Positions 48,422-56,270 of a stretch of 64,000 bases of DNA are shown here, piece by piece (the first letter of the stretch is position 1; each line of letters begins with the position of its first letter). The DNA comes from Novosphingobium sp. RL4 (GTDB taxonomy: Bacteria > Pseudomonadota > Alphaproteobacteria > Sphingomonadales > Sphingomonadaceae), in assembly GCF_035658495.1 (NCBI RefSeq), contig NZ_CP141944.1, positions 956,001 through 1,020,000 on the forward strand, written 5' to 3'. The notes under the pieces were generated by a model. That model did not search any database. It was not told where the DNA came from and was given only the letters and a program-made list of their open reading frames with translations. The position numbers and the translations under genes are program-made.

Positions 48422-48437
48422 AAAGTGATATCACTTT
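48422..48437. promoter_or_regulatory. palindromic operator of the SPFH operon
   Basis: A perfect 16-base palindrome AAAGTGATATCACTTT. A second, imperfect TGATAT copy lies 11 bases away (TGATATTAAAG on the minus strand), the helical-turn spacing seen in arrays bound by ribbon-helix-helix dimers. It sits directly upstream of the SPFH ribosome site. Confidence 0.6.
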
Positions 48438-48574
48438 AATATCAAATGTGCACATTCGGTCAAGCGGGGTTGAAAAACAGACGATTCGCCGCTATCTGGG
48501 CGTTGCGGGCCGGGCCCCTCTGGCGCGGCGTCGGTCGTGGTTTCATCCACGCGGGCGCCTCGTGATGTCGGACC

Positions 48575-48680
48575 GCATCGGGTGAAACCGATGCAGGTTC
48601 CGGGGGTCTTCCAAGCCCAAAATAGCTCCGGCACAGGAACCTTGCTTCGGGTCATCCGATCGAACCAACTCAAGTTCGAT
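48575..48680 (+). promoter_or_regulatory. three-hairpin structured leader upstream of a DUF465 gene
   Basis: Three inverted repeats in a row: GCATCGG/CCGATGC (48575-48594), GGTTCC/GGAACC (48596-48641, long loop) and ATCGAAC/GTTCGAT (48659-48680). They end 12 bases before the ATG of the small DUF465 gene. They could form a regulatory leader or a separate small RNA. No known riboswitch consensus is seen. Confidence 0.4.
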
Positions 48681-48692
48681 AGGGTTTTGACA

Positions 48693-48878
48693 ATGACCGA
48701 TCATATGTTCCGACTGCTCGAGCGCCATCAGAAGCTCGATGCCCTGCTGCGTTTCGCGCAGGGCAGGCCCATCGCCGATCCTCTCGAGATCGCGAAGCTG
48801 AAGAGAAGGAAACAGGAGTTCAGGGGCAGGCTGGCACGGTTGCTACTCCCCCCCAGCGCCGTTGCGCACAGCCTGTAA
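48693..48878 (+). CDS. DUF465 (YdcH-like) small protein
   Basis: A 61-residue protein with the DUF465 pattern: FRLLERHQKLDALLRFAQGRPIADPLEIAKLKRRKQEFRGRL. The two helices probably form a coiled-coil hairpin. The frame upstream of ATG 48693 is the structured leader. Function of the family is unknown. It is the first of three such genes in the window. Confidence 0.8.
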   Translation: MTDHMFRLLERHQKLDALLRFAQGRPIADPLEIAKLKRRKQEFRGRLARLLLPPSAVAHSL

Positions 48879-48949
48879 CCCTTGCGCCGGCGTGATCCCC
48901 CCCCTTTTCGCGCCGGCGCTTCCTTCTTCTCCTGCTTCAGGTGATCGCC

Positions 48950-49933
48950 GTGGATTTTCTTTTCTATGACTGGTTGGGTACGCCCGCCTGGTTCTGGCTG
49001 GCGTTTGCCGGCCTCGTTTTCGTACTGACCGCGTTCGATCTCGGCTTCCTGCACAAGGAAGACCGGGAAATGGGCATTGCCGAATCGCTGCGGCTCTCGG
49101 TCTTCTACATTGCCATCGCCTCGGTTTTCGGGGCGTGGGTCTGGTGGGCCAAGGGCTCGGAAGACGGCATTGCCTATTTCACCGGCTACTTCATCGAGAA
49201 GGCGCTCTCGATCGACAACGTCTTCGTGATCTCGATGATCTTCGGCTTCTTCGCGATTGCGCCCAAGTACCAGTACCGCGCGCTTCTCTGGGGCATCATG
49301 GCGGTGATCGTGCTGCGCGGACTGATGATCGCGGGCGGCGTGGCGCTCGTGTCGCAGGCGCACTGGGTGATGTACATCTTCGCCGCGTTCCTCGTGTTTA
49401 CCGGCGTGAAGATGCTGTTCGCGAAAGAGCAGGATCCCGATATCGGCAACAACCCCGTGATCCGCTGGATTTCACGCCACATGCGCGTGACCAAGGCGCA
49501 TCACGCAGAGCACTTCTTCGTGCGCGAGAGGAATGAGGCAGGCAGGCTCGTCTGGGCGGCCACGCCGCTGTTCCTGGCGCTGGTCATCATCAACCTGGCC
49601 GACCTGGTGTTCGCAGTGGATTCGGTGCCGGCGATCTTCTCGATCACGACCGACACTTTCATCGTCTATACCTCGAACATCATGGCGATCCTCGGCCTGC
49701 GCGCGCTATACTTCGCGCTGGCGGCGATGGTGCACCGTTTCCATTACCTGAAGTATGCCCTCGCACTCGTGCTGGTGTTCATCGGCGCCAAGATTCTCGT
49801 TGCGGACTTCGTGATGGGCGGGGCGAAGTTCCCGCCGCTGATCAGCCTGGGCGTCACGTTGGCGCTGATCGCGGGCGGCGTGGGCTGGTCCTTGTGGAAG
49901 ACGCGCGGGGAGGAGCCCCGGATCGGACACTGA
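48950..49933 (+). CDS. terC: TerC-family membrane protein
   Basis: A 327-residue multi-pass protein linked to metal handling (manganese export in better studied TerC relatives) or tellurite tolerance. It has FYDWLGTPAWFWLAFAGLVF, the conserved acidic TGYFIEKALSIDNVFVISMI, a second acidic set in VIINLADLVFAVDSVPAIF, and SNIMAILGLRALYFAL. GTG 48950 has AGGTG upstream; GTG 48941 is an alternative. No yybP-ykoY manganese riboswitch is visible upstream. Confidence 0.9.
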   Translation: MDFLFYDWLGTPAWFWLAFAGLVFVLTAFDLGFLHKEDREMGIAESLRLSVFYIAIASVFGAWVWWAKGSEDGIAYFTGYFIEKALSIDNVFVISMIFGFFAIAPKYQYRALLWGIMAVIVLRGLMIAGGVALVSQAHWVMYIFAAFLVFTGVKMLFAKEQDPDIGNNPVIRWISRHMRVTKAHHAEHFFVRERNEAGRLVWAATPLFLALVIINLADLVFAVDSVPAIFSITTDTFIVYTSNIMAILGLRALYFALAAMVHRFHYLKYALALVLVFIGAKILVADFVMGGAKFPPLISLGVTLALIAGGVGWSLWKTRGEEPRIGH

Positions 49934-49977
49934 CGCGTGGCTATGAACGGATGAGGCGCCCTGCTAGGGCATAGGCC

Positions 49978-50526
49978 ATGGCGCGCCTCATCCTGTTCAA
50001 CAAGCCCTACGATGTCCTCTCGCAGTTTACGGATGTGCGCTCGCCCACGCCGCGCGCAACTCTTTCGGACTATATCGACGTGCCCGGAGTCTACCCGGCA
50101 GGCCGGCTTGACCGTGACAGTGAGGGATTGCTGCTGCTGACCGACGATGGGCGGCTCCAGTCACGGATCGCCGACCCGAAATTCAAGATCGCCAAGACCT
50201 ACTTCGCACAAGTTGAAGGAGAGCCCGATGAGCCTGCTCTGGAAGCGCTGCGCAAGGGGGTGATGCTCAACGATGGGCCGACCCGCCCGGCAAGGGCAAA
50301 GCGTCTGGACGATCCGCAGCTCTGGCCGCGCAATCCGCCGGTGCGTTTCCGCAAGACGGTGCCGGACTGCTGGATAGAGCTGTCCATCACGGAAGGTCGC
50401 AACCGGCAGGTGCGCCGCATGACCGCGGCGATCGGCCATCCCACCCTGCGCCTCGTGCGCCAGCGGGTGGGCGAGTGGGCGCTGGATGGCCTCGCGCCGG
50501 GTGAATGGCGCGAGGTTTCTGTCTGA
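49978..50526 (+). CDS. rRNA large-subunit pseudouridine synthase (RluE-like)
   Basis: A 182-residue RsuA-family pseudouridine synthase without an S4 domain, as in RluE, which modifies 23S rRNA. It begins [16 protein letters not shown], has the catalytic Asp in [17 protein letters not shown] and ends with the [24 protein letters not shown] region. It lies 44 bases after terC and faces nadA across 22 bases. Confidence 0.93.
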   Translation: MARLILFNKPYDVLSQFTDVRSPTPRATLSDYIDVPGVYPAGRLDRDSEGLLLLTDDGRLQSRIADPKFKIAKTYFAQVEGEPDEPALEALRKGVMLNDGPTRPARAKRLDDPQLWPRNPPVRFRKTVPDCWIELSITEGRNRQVRRMTAAIGHPTLRLVRQRVGEWALDGLAPGEWREVSV

Positions 50527-50548
50527 CGACCTGGGTGCGCGTGGACGC

Positions 50549-51535
50549 TCAGCGGGTGCCGAGATCGCCCTTGCCCACCGTGCCGCTGGCCATTTCCAGC
50601 ATTCGGTCGAGGCTGCGCTTGGCATCGAGGCGGAGCTGTTCCTCAATCTCAATGCGTGGCTCCAAGTCGCGCAGGGCGACGTAGAGCTTCTCCATCGTGT
50701 TGAGCGCCATGTAAGGGCAGATGTTGCAGTTGCAGTTGCCGTCCGCACCCGGCGCGCCGATGAAGGTCTTGTTCGGGATCGCGAGCTGCATCTGGTGAAT
50801 GATGTGCGGCTCGGTGGCGACGATCAGCGTATCACCGGGAATCGTCTTCGCATACTGAAGGATGCCGCTGGTCGAACCGACGTAATCGGCATGGTCGACG
50901 ATGTGCGGGGGGCATTCCGGATGCGCGGCGATCGGCGCCGTGGGATGTTGCGCCTTGAGCTTGAGCAGTTCGGTTTCCGAAAATGCCTCATGCACGATGC
51001 AGACGCCGGGCCAGAGCAGCATTTCGCGGTCGAACTTGCGGCTGAGGTAGCCGCCGAGGTGGCGGTCCGGGCCGAAGATGATCTTCTGGTCGGCGGGAAT
51101 CTGCTGGAGGATCGTCTCGGCGCTGGAACTGGTGACGATGATGTCGGACAGCGCCTTCACCTCGGTCGAGCAGTTGATGTAGGTGAGCGCGATGTGATCC
51201 GGATGCGCTTCGCGGAAGGCCTTGAACTTCTCCGGCGGGCAGGAATCCTCAAGGCTGCAACCGGCTTCGAGGTCGGGCAGGACCACGATCTTGTTCGGCG
51301 AGAGGATCTTGGCGGTTTCGGCCATGAACTTCACGCCGCAGAAGGCGATCACTTCAGCGTCGGTTTCGGCGGCCTTGCGGCTGAGTTCGAGACTGTCGCC
51401 CACGAAGTCGGCAATGTCCTGAAGCTCGGGGCGCTGGTAGTAATGCGCGAGGATGACCGCGTTGCGTTCCTTGCGCAGCCGTTCGATTTCGGCGCGCACG
51501 TCGATACCGGAAAGGTCGGCGGGCATTACGGTCAT
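50549..51535 (-). CDS. nadA: quinolinate synthase NadA
   Basis: Makes quinolinate from iminoaspartate and dihydroxyacetone phosphate in NAD synthesis. The 328-residue protein has HYYQRPELQDIADFVGDSL, the cluster ligands around GCSLEDSC and NCNCNICPYM, and substrate-site stretches FCGVKFMAETAK and HPECPPHIV. ATG 51535 has GAGGGA upstream. nadB and nadC are not in the window. Confidence 0.95.
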   Translation of the reverse strand: MTVMPADLSGIDVRAEIERLRKERNAVILAHYYQRPELQDIADFVGDSLELSRKAAETDAEVIAFCGVKFMAETAKILSPNKIVVLPDLEAGCSLEDSCPPEKFKAFREAHPDHIALTYINCSTEVKALSDIIVTSSSAETILQQIPADQKIIFGPDRHLGGYLSRKFDREMLLWPGVCIVHEAFSETELLKLKAQHPTAPIAAHPECPPHIVDHADYVGSTSGILQYAKTIPGDTLIVATEPHIIHQMQLAIPNKTFIGAPGADGNCNCNICPYMALNTMEKLYVALRDLEPRIEIEEQLRLDAKRSLDRMLEMASGTVGKGDLGTR

Positions 51536-51647
51536 GGTATCCCTCTGTCTGGTCGCTCCGGTCACCTGCCGGAATCCGGCTGCCGGGATTTGCGGCCTAT
51601 CTAGGGATGCTTGCCGTAATGCCCAAGGGAAATATGCGCCTCCCCGG

Positions 51648-52367
51648 TCAATCGCTGGCGAGGGCTATCCGGCCGACGAAATCGCCCCACCACGGCATGA
51701 CCGCCAGCAGTTCCACCAGAACGTGCGTGAGGACTGCGCAGATCGCGACGGCCAGCGTTGCCGGATGTGTACGGCCCGTCGTTTCGCGGTCATGGCGCGC
51801 GACGATCGCCACGACGCCAAGCTGGATCGCCAGCGAGAGCCATTCGCCCCAGGGCATGATGAAAGGCATCGGCAGTACCCGGCCCAATGCGGGGTCCAGC
51901 AGGATCACGGTCGATCCCAGCATGAGTCGCCGGTGCCAGTCCGGTTGGCCGCGCCGGGATACGGCCATCGTCACGAGCAATGCGAACATCGTCACGCTGA
52001 CGATGCCGAGCGCAAGGAAGTAGGCCGGGCTGAAGAACGGCGGTTGGATGCCGAGCCTGATCGCCGTCACGTTGAGCGTTATGACCAGCACGAAGATCAG
52101 CGGCACCATCACCGCGCTGGCCCAGCCGAGTCGGCGGTGGAGGGCTATCCCGCCATGTCCGGCGAGTAGCGATTGGGTCACCAGCAGGCCGAGCCACGCC
52201 AGCATCGCCGCGCCGTGCAGGTGCATGACAAGTGGAGCATGACGATAATCGGCCATGCCTCTAAGTGCGAACTGCGCGAAAGCCAGGACGATGAAGGCCG
52301 ACAGGCCGATCGCCATTTTCTGCCAGAACGACAAGGTGCCAAGGCGCACGCGATGCAAAGTTGCCAT
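51648..52367 (-). CDS. multi-pass membrane protein of unknown function
   Basis: A 239-residue protein with about six membrane helices. Conserved histidines are placed at helix ends: VMHLHGAAMLAWLG, HGGIALHRRLGW and QPDWHRRLMLGS, a pattern seen in DUF2306-like and cytochrome-like uncharacterised families. Haem binding by these histidines is possible but unproven. It stands alone between nadA and a metallo-beta-lactamase-fold gene. Confidence 0.75.
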   Translation of the reverse strand: MATLHRVRLGTLSFWQKMAIGLSAFIVLAFAQFALRGMADYRHAPLVMHLHGAAMLAWLGLLVTQSLLAGHGGIALHRRLGWASAVMVPLIFVLVITLNVTAIRLGIQPPFFSPAYFLALGIVSVTMFALLVTMAVSRRGQPDWHRRLMLGSTVILLDPALGRVLPMPFIMPWGEWLSLAIQLGVVAIVARHDRETTGRTHPATLAVAICAVLTHVLVELLAVMPWWGDFVGRIALASD

Positions 52368-52443
52368 GAAGATTTCCCCGCCATCCCAGGAGTGGCGGAG
52401 TTTTAATGGATGTTCTCAAGTAAAAATACGGTAATTCCACAGA

Positions 52444-53331
52444 TTACTGTAATTTATCCATCAGAGACCATGCCTCTTCATGGCGCTTTACGAGGTTTCG
52501 TCTTTCCAGATCAAGGAGATGCGCCAGCACCGAGCGCCCGGCGGCAGGCCAGAGCCTTTCGTCCACGCCCTTGTACATGAGCGGTACCATCTCGGCGATG
52601 GTCTCTCGGCCGGCCTCGATCTGCCTGAGTATCTGCCGTTCGCGCTGGCGGCGATGGCCGATCATGCCGCGCACGAGCTGGCGCGGCTTTTCCACGGCGG
52701 GTCCGTGGGCGGGGAAGTAGATCGCGTCCTGCTCCCGCTCGTAGAGCTTCTGGAGGCTGGCGAGATAAGCGGTCATGTCGCCATCCGGAGGGGATACGAC
52801 GCTGGTGGACCAGCCCATGACGTGATCCCCGGTGAACATGGCCCCGGTTTCGGGCAGTGCGAAGCACAAGTGGTTCGAGGTGTGCCCGGGTGTCGCCACG
52901 GCTTCGAGCGTCCAGCCCTCTCCCGAAATCGTTTCGCCGTCCGCCAGAACACGGTCGGGGCGATAGTCGGGGTCGAAGGCGGCGTCGGCGCGGGGGCCGT
53001 CGTCATCGAGCGTCAGCGGTGCGCAGCCGACGATCGGGGCGCCGGTGAGTGCTTTCAACGGCACGGTGGCCGGCGAATGGTCGCGGTGCGTATGCGTGCA
53101 GCAGATCGCGGCGATCCGCGCCTTGCCCACGGCTTCGAGGATCGCTTCGATATGCTCGGGATCGGCGGGACCGGGATCGATCACCGCTACGTCCGCGCCG
53201 TCGCCGACGAGATAGGTCTGGGTGCCGGTATAAGTGAACGGCGAAGGGTTGCGCGCCAGCACGCGGCGCACCAGCGGGGCGATCCGCTCGGATACGGCAT
53301 AGGGCTTGTCGATGTCTTTCAGCGCGTCCAT
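52444..53331 (-). CDS. metallo-beta-lactamase-fold hydrolase (LACTB2-like)
   Basis: A 295-residue hydrolase. The metal motif is CCTHTHRDHSPA, with later ligands in TPGHTSNHLCF, FTGDHVMGW and PAHGP. The C-terminal helical domain (MIGHRRQRERQIL... VPLMYKGVDERLWPAAGRSVLAHLLDLERR) matches the LACTB2 group, which includes an endoribonuclease. Substrate uncertain. It is divergent from glpK by 62 bases. Confidence 0.87.
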   Translation of the reverse strand: MDALKDIDKPYAVSERIAPLVRRVLARNPSPFTYTGTQTYLVGDGADVAVIDPGPADPEHIEAILEAVGKARIAAICCTHTHRDHSPATVPLKALTGAPIVGCAPLTLDDDGPRADAAFDPDYRPDRVLADGETISGEGWTLEAVATPGHTSNHLCFALPETGAMFTGDHVMGWSTSVVSPPDGDMTAYLASLQKLYEREQDAIYFPAHGPAVEKPRQLVRGMIGHRRQRERQILRQIEAGRETIAEMVPLMYKGVDERLWPAAGRSVLAHLLDLERRNLVKRHEEAWSLMDKLQ

Positions 53332-53393
53332 GTGGCCGATATGGTCATTCGCCGGGCATGTGTCGAGACGCCCGGGTGGGGAGAGAAGCAGGC

Positions 53394-54872
53394 ATGGCGT
53401 CCGAAGCCGAGTTGATTCTGGTCATCGATGCGGGGACGACCTCGAACCGGGCCATGGTCTTCGCGCCTGACGGAGCCTTGCGGGCGCTGACCCAGCGGCA
53501 ATTGACGCAGCACTATCCGCGCGCAGGCTGGGTCGAGCATGATGCCGAGGAAATCTGGCAGGGGGTGCTTGCCTGCGCCCGGCAGGCCGTGGCGCAAGTG
53601 GGCGGCGCGGCCCGGATCGCGGCGGTCGGCGTGACGAACCAGCGCGAAACGGTGGTTGCCTGGGACAAGAAGAGCGGCGCCCCGCTCGCCCGCGCTCTGG
53701 TCTGGCAGGACCGGCGCACCGAACCGGCCTGTGCGCAGCTGCGCCGGGACGGGCACGAGGCGGTGGTCCAGGCCCGCACCGGCCTGCTGCTCGATCCTTA
53801 TTTTTCCGCCACGAAGATGCGCTGGCTGCTGGATGAAGTGCCTGAAGTCCGTGACGCGGCAGATGCCGGAAGGCTGGCTTTCGGAACCGTCGATTCATGG
53901 CTGTTGTTCCGCCTTACCGGCGGCGCGCACCTGACAGATGCCACCAATGCCAGCCGCACCGCGCTTTTGCCGCTTGAGGGCGCTTGCTGGGACGAGGCGC
54001 TATGCGACTTGTTCGGGGTGCCGCGCGCGGCCCTTCCCGAAGTCTGCGACAGCGCGGGAGACTTGGCCATGGTTGAGGCGCAGTGGTTCGGCGCGGCCGT
54101 ACCCGTCACCGGGATCGCGGGCGATCAGCAGGCGGCAACGCTGGGGCAGGGCTGCCTTGCCCCCGGCGCGACCAAGGCGACTTACGGCACCGGTGCTTTC
54201 GTGCTGGCGAACATGGGCGACAAAGTGCCTGCCTCGCGTCACCGCCTCCTGGCGACAGTGCTGTGCCAACTTGGCGGCGTGCGGACTTATGCGCTCGAAG
54301 GTTCGGTCTTCGTGGCGGGTAGCCTTGTGCAATGGCTTCGCGACAGTCTCGGCCTGGTCGATGCTGCGGCCGAAACCGAAGTTCTCGCCCGCTCGGTGCC
54401 GGATTGTGGCGGCGTGGTCATCGTACCGGCGCTGTCGGGATTGGGGGCGCCGCACTGGCGGGCGGAGGCGCGGGCTTCTATCACCGGGCTCTCCTTTGCC
54501 AGTTCGCGCGCGCATCTGGCCCGTGCGGCGCTGGAGGCCATGGCGATGCAGACCCGCGACCTTGCCGAAGCGTTCGCCGCAGACGGTGCGCGCTGGACTT
54601 CGCTCAGGATCGATGGCGGCATGAGCGCAAACGACTGGATGGCGCAGGATATTGCCGATGTGCTCGACCTCACGGTGGAGCGTCCGGAATTCGTCGAAAC
54701 CACTGCGCTTGGTGCTGCGGTGCTGGCTGCGCACGGCGCGGGGCTGTTCCCGTCGTTGGAGGCAGCGGTAGAGGCCATGGGCGGAAAGCGCCGGGCATTT
54801 TCGCCCGATATGGCGGGAGCGGTGCGCGACGAGCGCGTCAGGTTGTGGGAAAAGGCGCTGGCTTCGGTTTGA
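53394..54872 (+). CDS. glpK: glycerol kinase
   Basis: A 492-residue FGGY-family kinase. The start has GGGGAGAG upstream. ATP motifs: LVIDAGTTSNRAMVF (usual form DQGTTSSR), YGTGAF and RIDGGMSANDW. The glycerol-site residues match E. coli GlpK: NQRE, VWQDRRT, LDPYFSATK and GIAGDQQ. No glpF or glpD gene is in the window. Its 3' end overlaps the convergent DUF1465 gene by 35 bases. Confidence 0.93.
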   Translation: MASEAELILVIDAGTTSNRAMVFAPDGALRALTQRQLTQHYPRAGWVEHDAEEIWQGVLACARQAVAQVGGAARIAAVGVTNQRETVVAWDKKSGAPLARALVWQDRRTEPACAQLRRDGHEAVVQARTGLLLDPYFSATKMRWLLDEVPEVRDAADAGRLAFGTVDSWLLFRLTGGAHLTDATNASRTALLPLEGACWDEALCDLFGVPRAALPEVCDSAGDLAMVEAQWFGAAVPVTGIAGDQQAATLGQGCLAPGATKATYGTGAFVLANMGDKVPASRHRLLATVLCQLGGVRTYALEGSVFVAGSLVQWLRDSLGLVDAAAETEVLARSVPDCGGVVIVPALSGLGAPHWRAEARASITGLSFASSRAHLARAALEAMAMQTRDLAEAFAADGARWTSLRIDGGMSANDWMAQDIADVLDLTVERPEFVETTALGAAVLAAHGAGLFPSLEAAVEAMGGKRRAFSPDMAGAVRDERVRLWEKALASV

Positions 54873-55344
54873 GCGTATCGGCGAGCCGGCGTTCGATCCG
54901 TTCGCGCAGGCGCTCGATCCCGCTGGGCTCGGCCTCTTCGGTGAGCCGCCAGCGCTGGTCCAGCCTCATGAGCCGGTCGTAGAACCGGCGGGTCGTTTCC
55001 ACCAGTTCGGCAACCTGCGGTTCGAGCAGGGCGAGCTGGGCGGGTTCGGAGTTGCGCAGCATGGACGAAAGCCGGCCATGGCGGCGAAGCTGGAATTCGG
55101 TAAGTTCGCCCATGAAGTACGCCCGGTGGTTCAGCAGCCAGGCAATCGCGTGCATCATGCGGGTGGTGGTGCGCAGGCCCTCGCTCGAGAGCGCGACACG
55201 GGCGAGATCCTCTTCCGCCATCGAGCCTTCAAGGCGGCGCGCCAGCGTGAAGGCGTGGCGCACCTCGTCCGAAAGCACCAACGCCTCGCAATAGAGCGCC
55301 TCGACGATGCGCGGGTTTATGGTCGCGGAATTGGGCATCGGCAT
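54838..55344 (-). CDS. DUF1465 / RcdA-like protein
   Basis: A 168-residue all-helical protein: an N-terminal helix pair (IVEALYCEALVLSDEVRHAFTLARRL), a central RMMHAIAWLLNHRAYFMGELTEFQL and a charged C-terminal segment. This is the DUF1465 pattern of alphaproteobacteria, to which Caulobacter RcdA belongs. RcdA is an adaptor that presents CtrA and other proteins to ClpXP in the cell cycle. The same role here is inferred. Its 3' end overlaps glpK. Confidence 0.82.
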   Translation of the reverse strand: MPMPNSATINPRIVEALYCEALVLSDEVRHAFTLARRLEGSMAEEDLARVALSSEGLRTTTRMMHAIAWLLNHRAYFMGELTEFQLRRHGRLSSMLRNSEPAQLALLEPQVAELVETTRRFYDRLMRLDQRWRLTEEAEPSGIERLRERIERRLADTLKPKPAPFPTT

Positions 55345-55474
55345 TCATATTTCGGAACAGCGAGTCCCGGGCAACTGGCCGAATGCCATTTTCCGAAGCA
55401 AATCCGGGCGTTGTCCCCGTTCGGCACGCTTTTCCGAACCTGGCGTCCGGTTCGCCTTGTCGTGATTGTGCCAG

Positions 55475-55690
55475 TCAGGCGATGATGTCGGGGATCAGAT
55501 AATCTTCGATCACCGAAATCTGGTCCTTGAGCCTGAGCTTGCGCTTCTTGAGGCGGGCGATCTGCATCTGGTCGCCGGCACCGGCGGCGTTCAGCGCATC
55601 GATCGCGGCATCGAGATCGCGGTGTTCAATCCTGAGAATTTCCAGGCGCTTGCGCATTTCCTCTTCGGTCACGCCGGAATTCCCTGTCAT
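55475..55690 (-). CDS. DUF465 (YdcH-like) small protein
   Basis: A 71-residue protein with MRKRLEILRIEHRDLDAAIDAL and IARLKKRKLRLKDQISVIED, the two-helix DUF465 pattern with the LKKRKL motif. It lies on the minus strand and faces another DUF465 gene on the plus strand 205 bases away. Confidence 0.85.
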   Translation of the reverse strand: MTGNSGVTEEEMRKRLEILRIEHRDLDAAIDALNAAGAGDQMQIARLKKRKLRLKDQISVIEDYLIPDIIA

Positions 55691-55894
55691 CGAATGGCTG
55701 TCATCATTGCGTCTTTCGCCGCCTCCCGCTTGACGCAGCAGGCGTGCGATTCACCGATATGTAGCATTAGCGGTCTTCGCAAGATGGGCAGGATGTGGTT
55801 CCATCCTTTTTGCGCCGCATCGATGATGCCGAGTCGCCAACAATGGTCGCCGGCAAGGATACGGCCCACCCCCCGGAAAAGAGGAGAACCGTCC

Positions 55895-56050
55895 ATGGAT
55901 AGTTCGCACGTCAGCGCCTTGCAGCTCAAACATGCCGGAATCGAAAGACAGATTCATGACGAGTTGAGCCGACCCATGCCTGACGCCGTCATGATCCAGG
56001 CCCTCAAGAAGCGAAAGCTGAAGCTGAAGGAAGAACTCTTGCGTCATTGA
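55895..56050 (+). CDS. DUF465 (YdcH-like) small protein
   Basis: A 51-residue protein with LQLKHAGIERQIHDELSRPMPDAVMIQALKKRKLKLKEELLRH, the DUF465 helix pair in its short form. GAGGAG sits seven to eight bases upstream of ATG 55895. A hairpin follows at 56106-56131. Confidence 0.85.
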   Translation: MDSSHVSALQLKHAGIERQIHDELSRPMPDAVMIQALKKRKLKLKEELLRH

Positions 56051-56105
56051 GCCGGCGCGTCCCCCACGGGTCTGCCTGAAGGGACCGGGCGCCGCTCCAG
56101 AGGTG

Positions 56106-56131
56106 CCCCCGGTGCGTCGACGCATCGGGGG
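56106..56131 (+). terminator. hairpin after the short DUF465 gene
   Basis: A nearly perfect inverted repeat of 26 bases (one G-T pair) that folds into a tight GC-rich hairpin 55 bases after the gene. There is no T tract. Confidence 0.5.
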
Positions 56132-56270
56132 TGCTGCGCAAATGGGGGGATGCTGCGCGAATGATCGCCGGAGCGCGGGCTTGATCGCTGTGCGCGCCAA
56201 GGCGAACTAACTGATCTTTTAACCGCACGCTGCGTTCCCAAAGCGGACTCTTTGGGTTACTCGGGTTGCC

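Noticed and set aside
48879-48949. yybP-ykoY manganese riboswitch before terC
   Set aside because: The 70-base spacer is C/T-rich and shows neither the conserved loop sequences nor the stems of that riboswitch.
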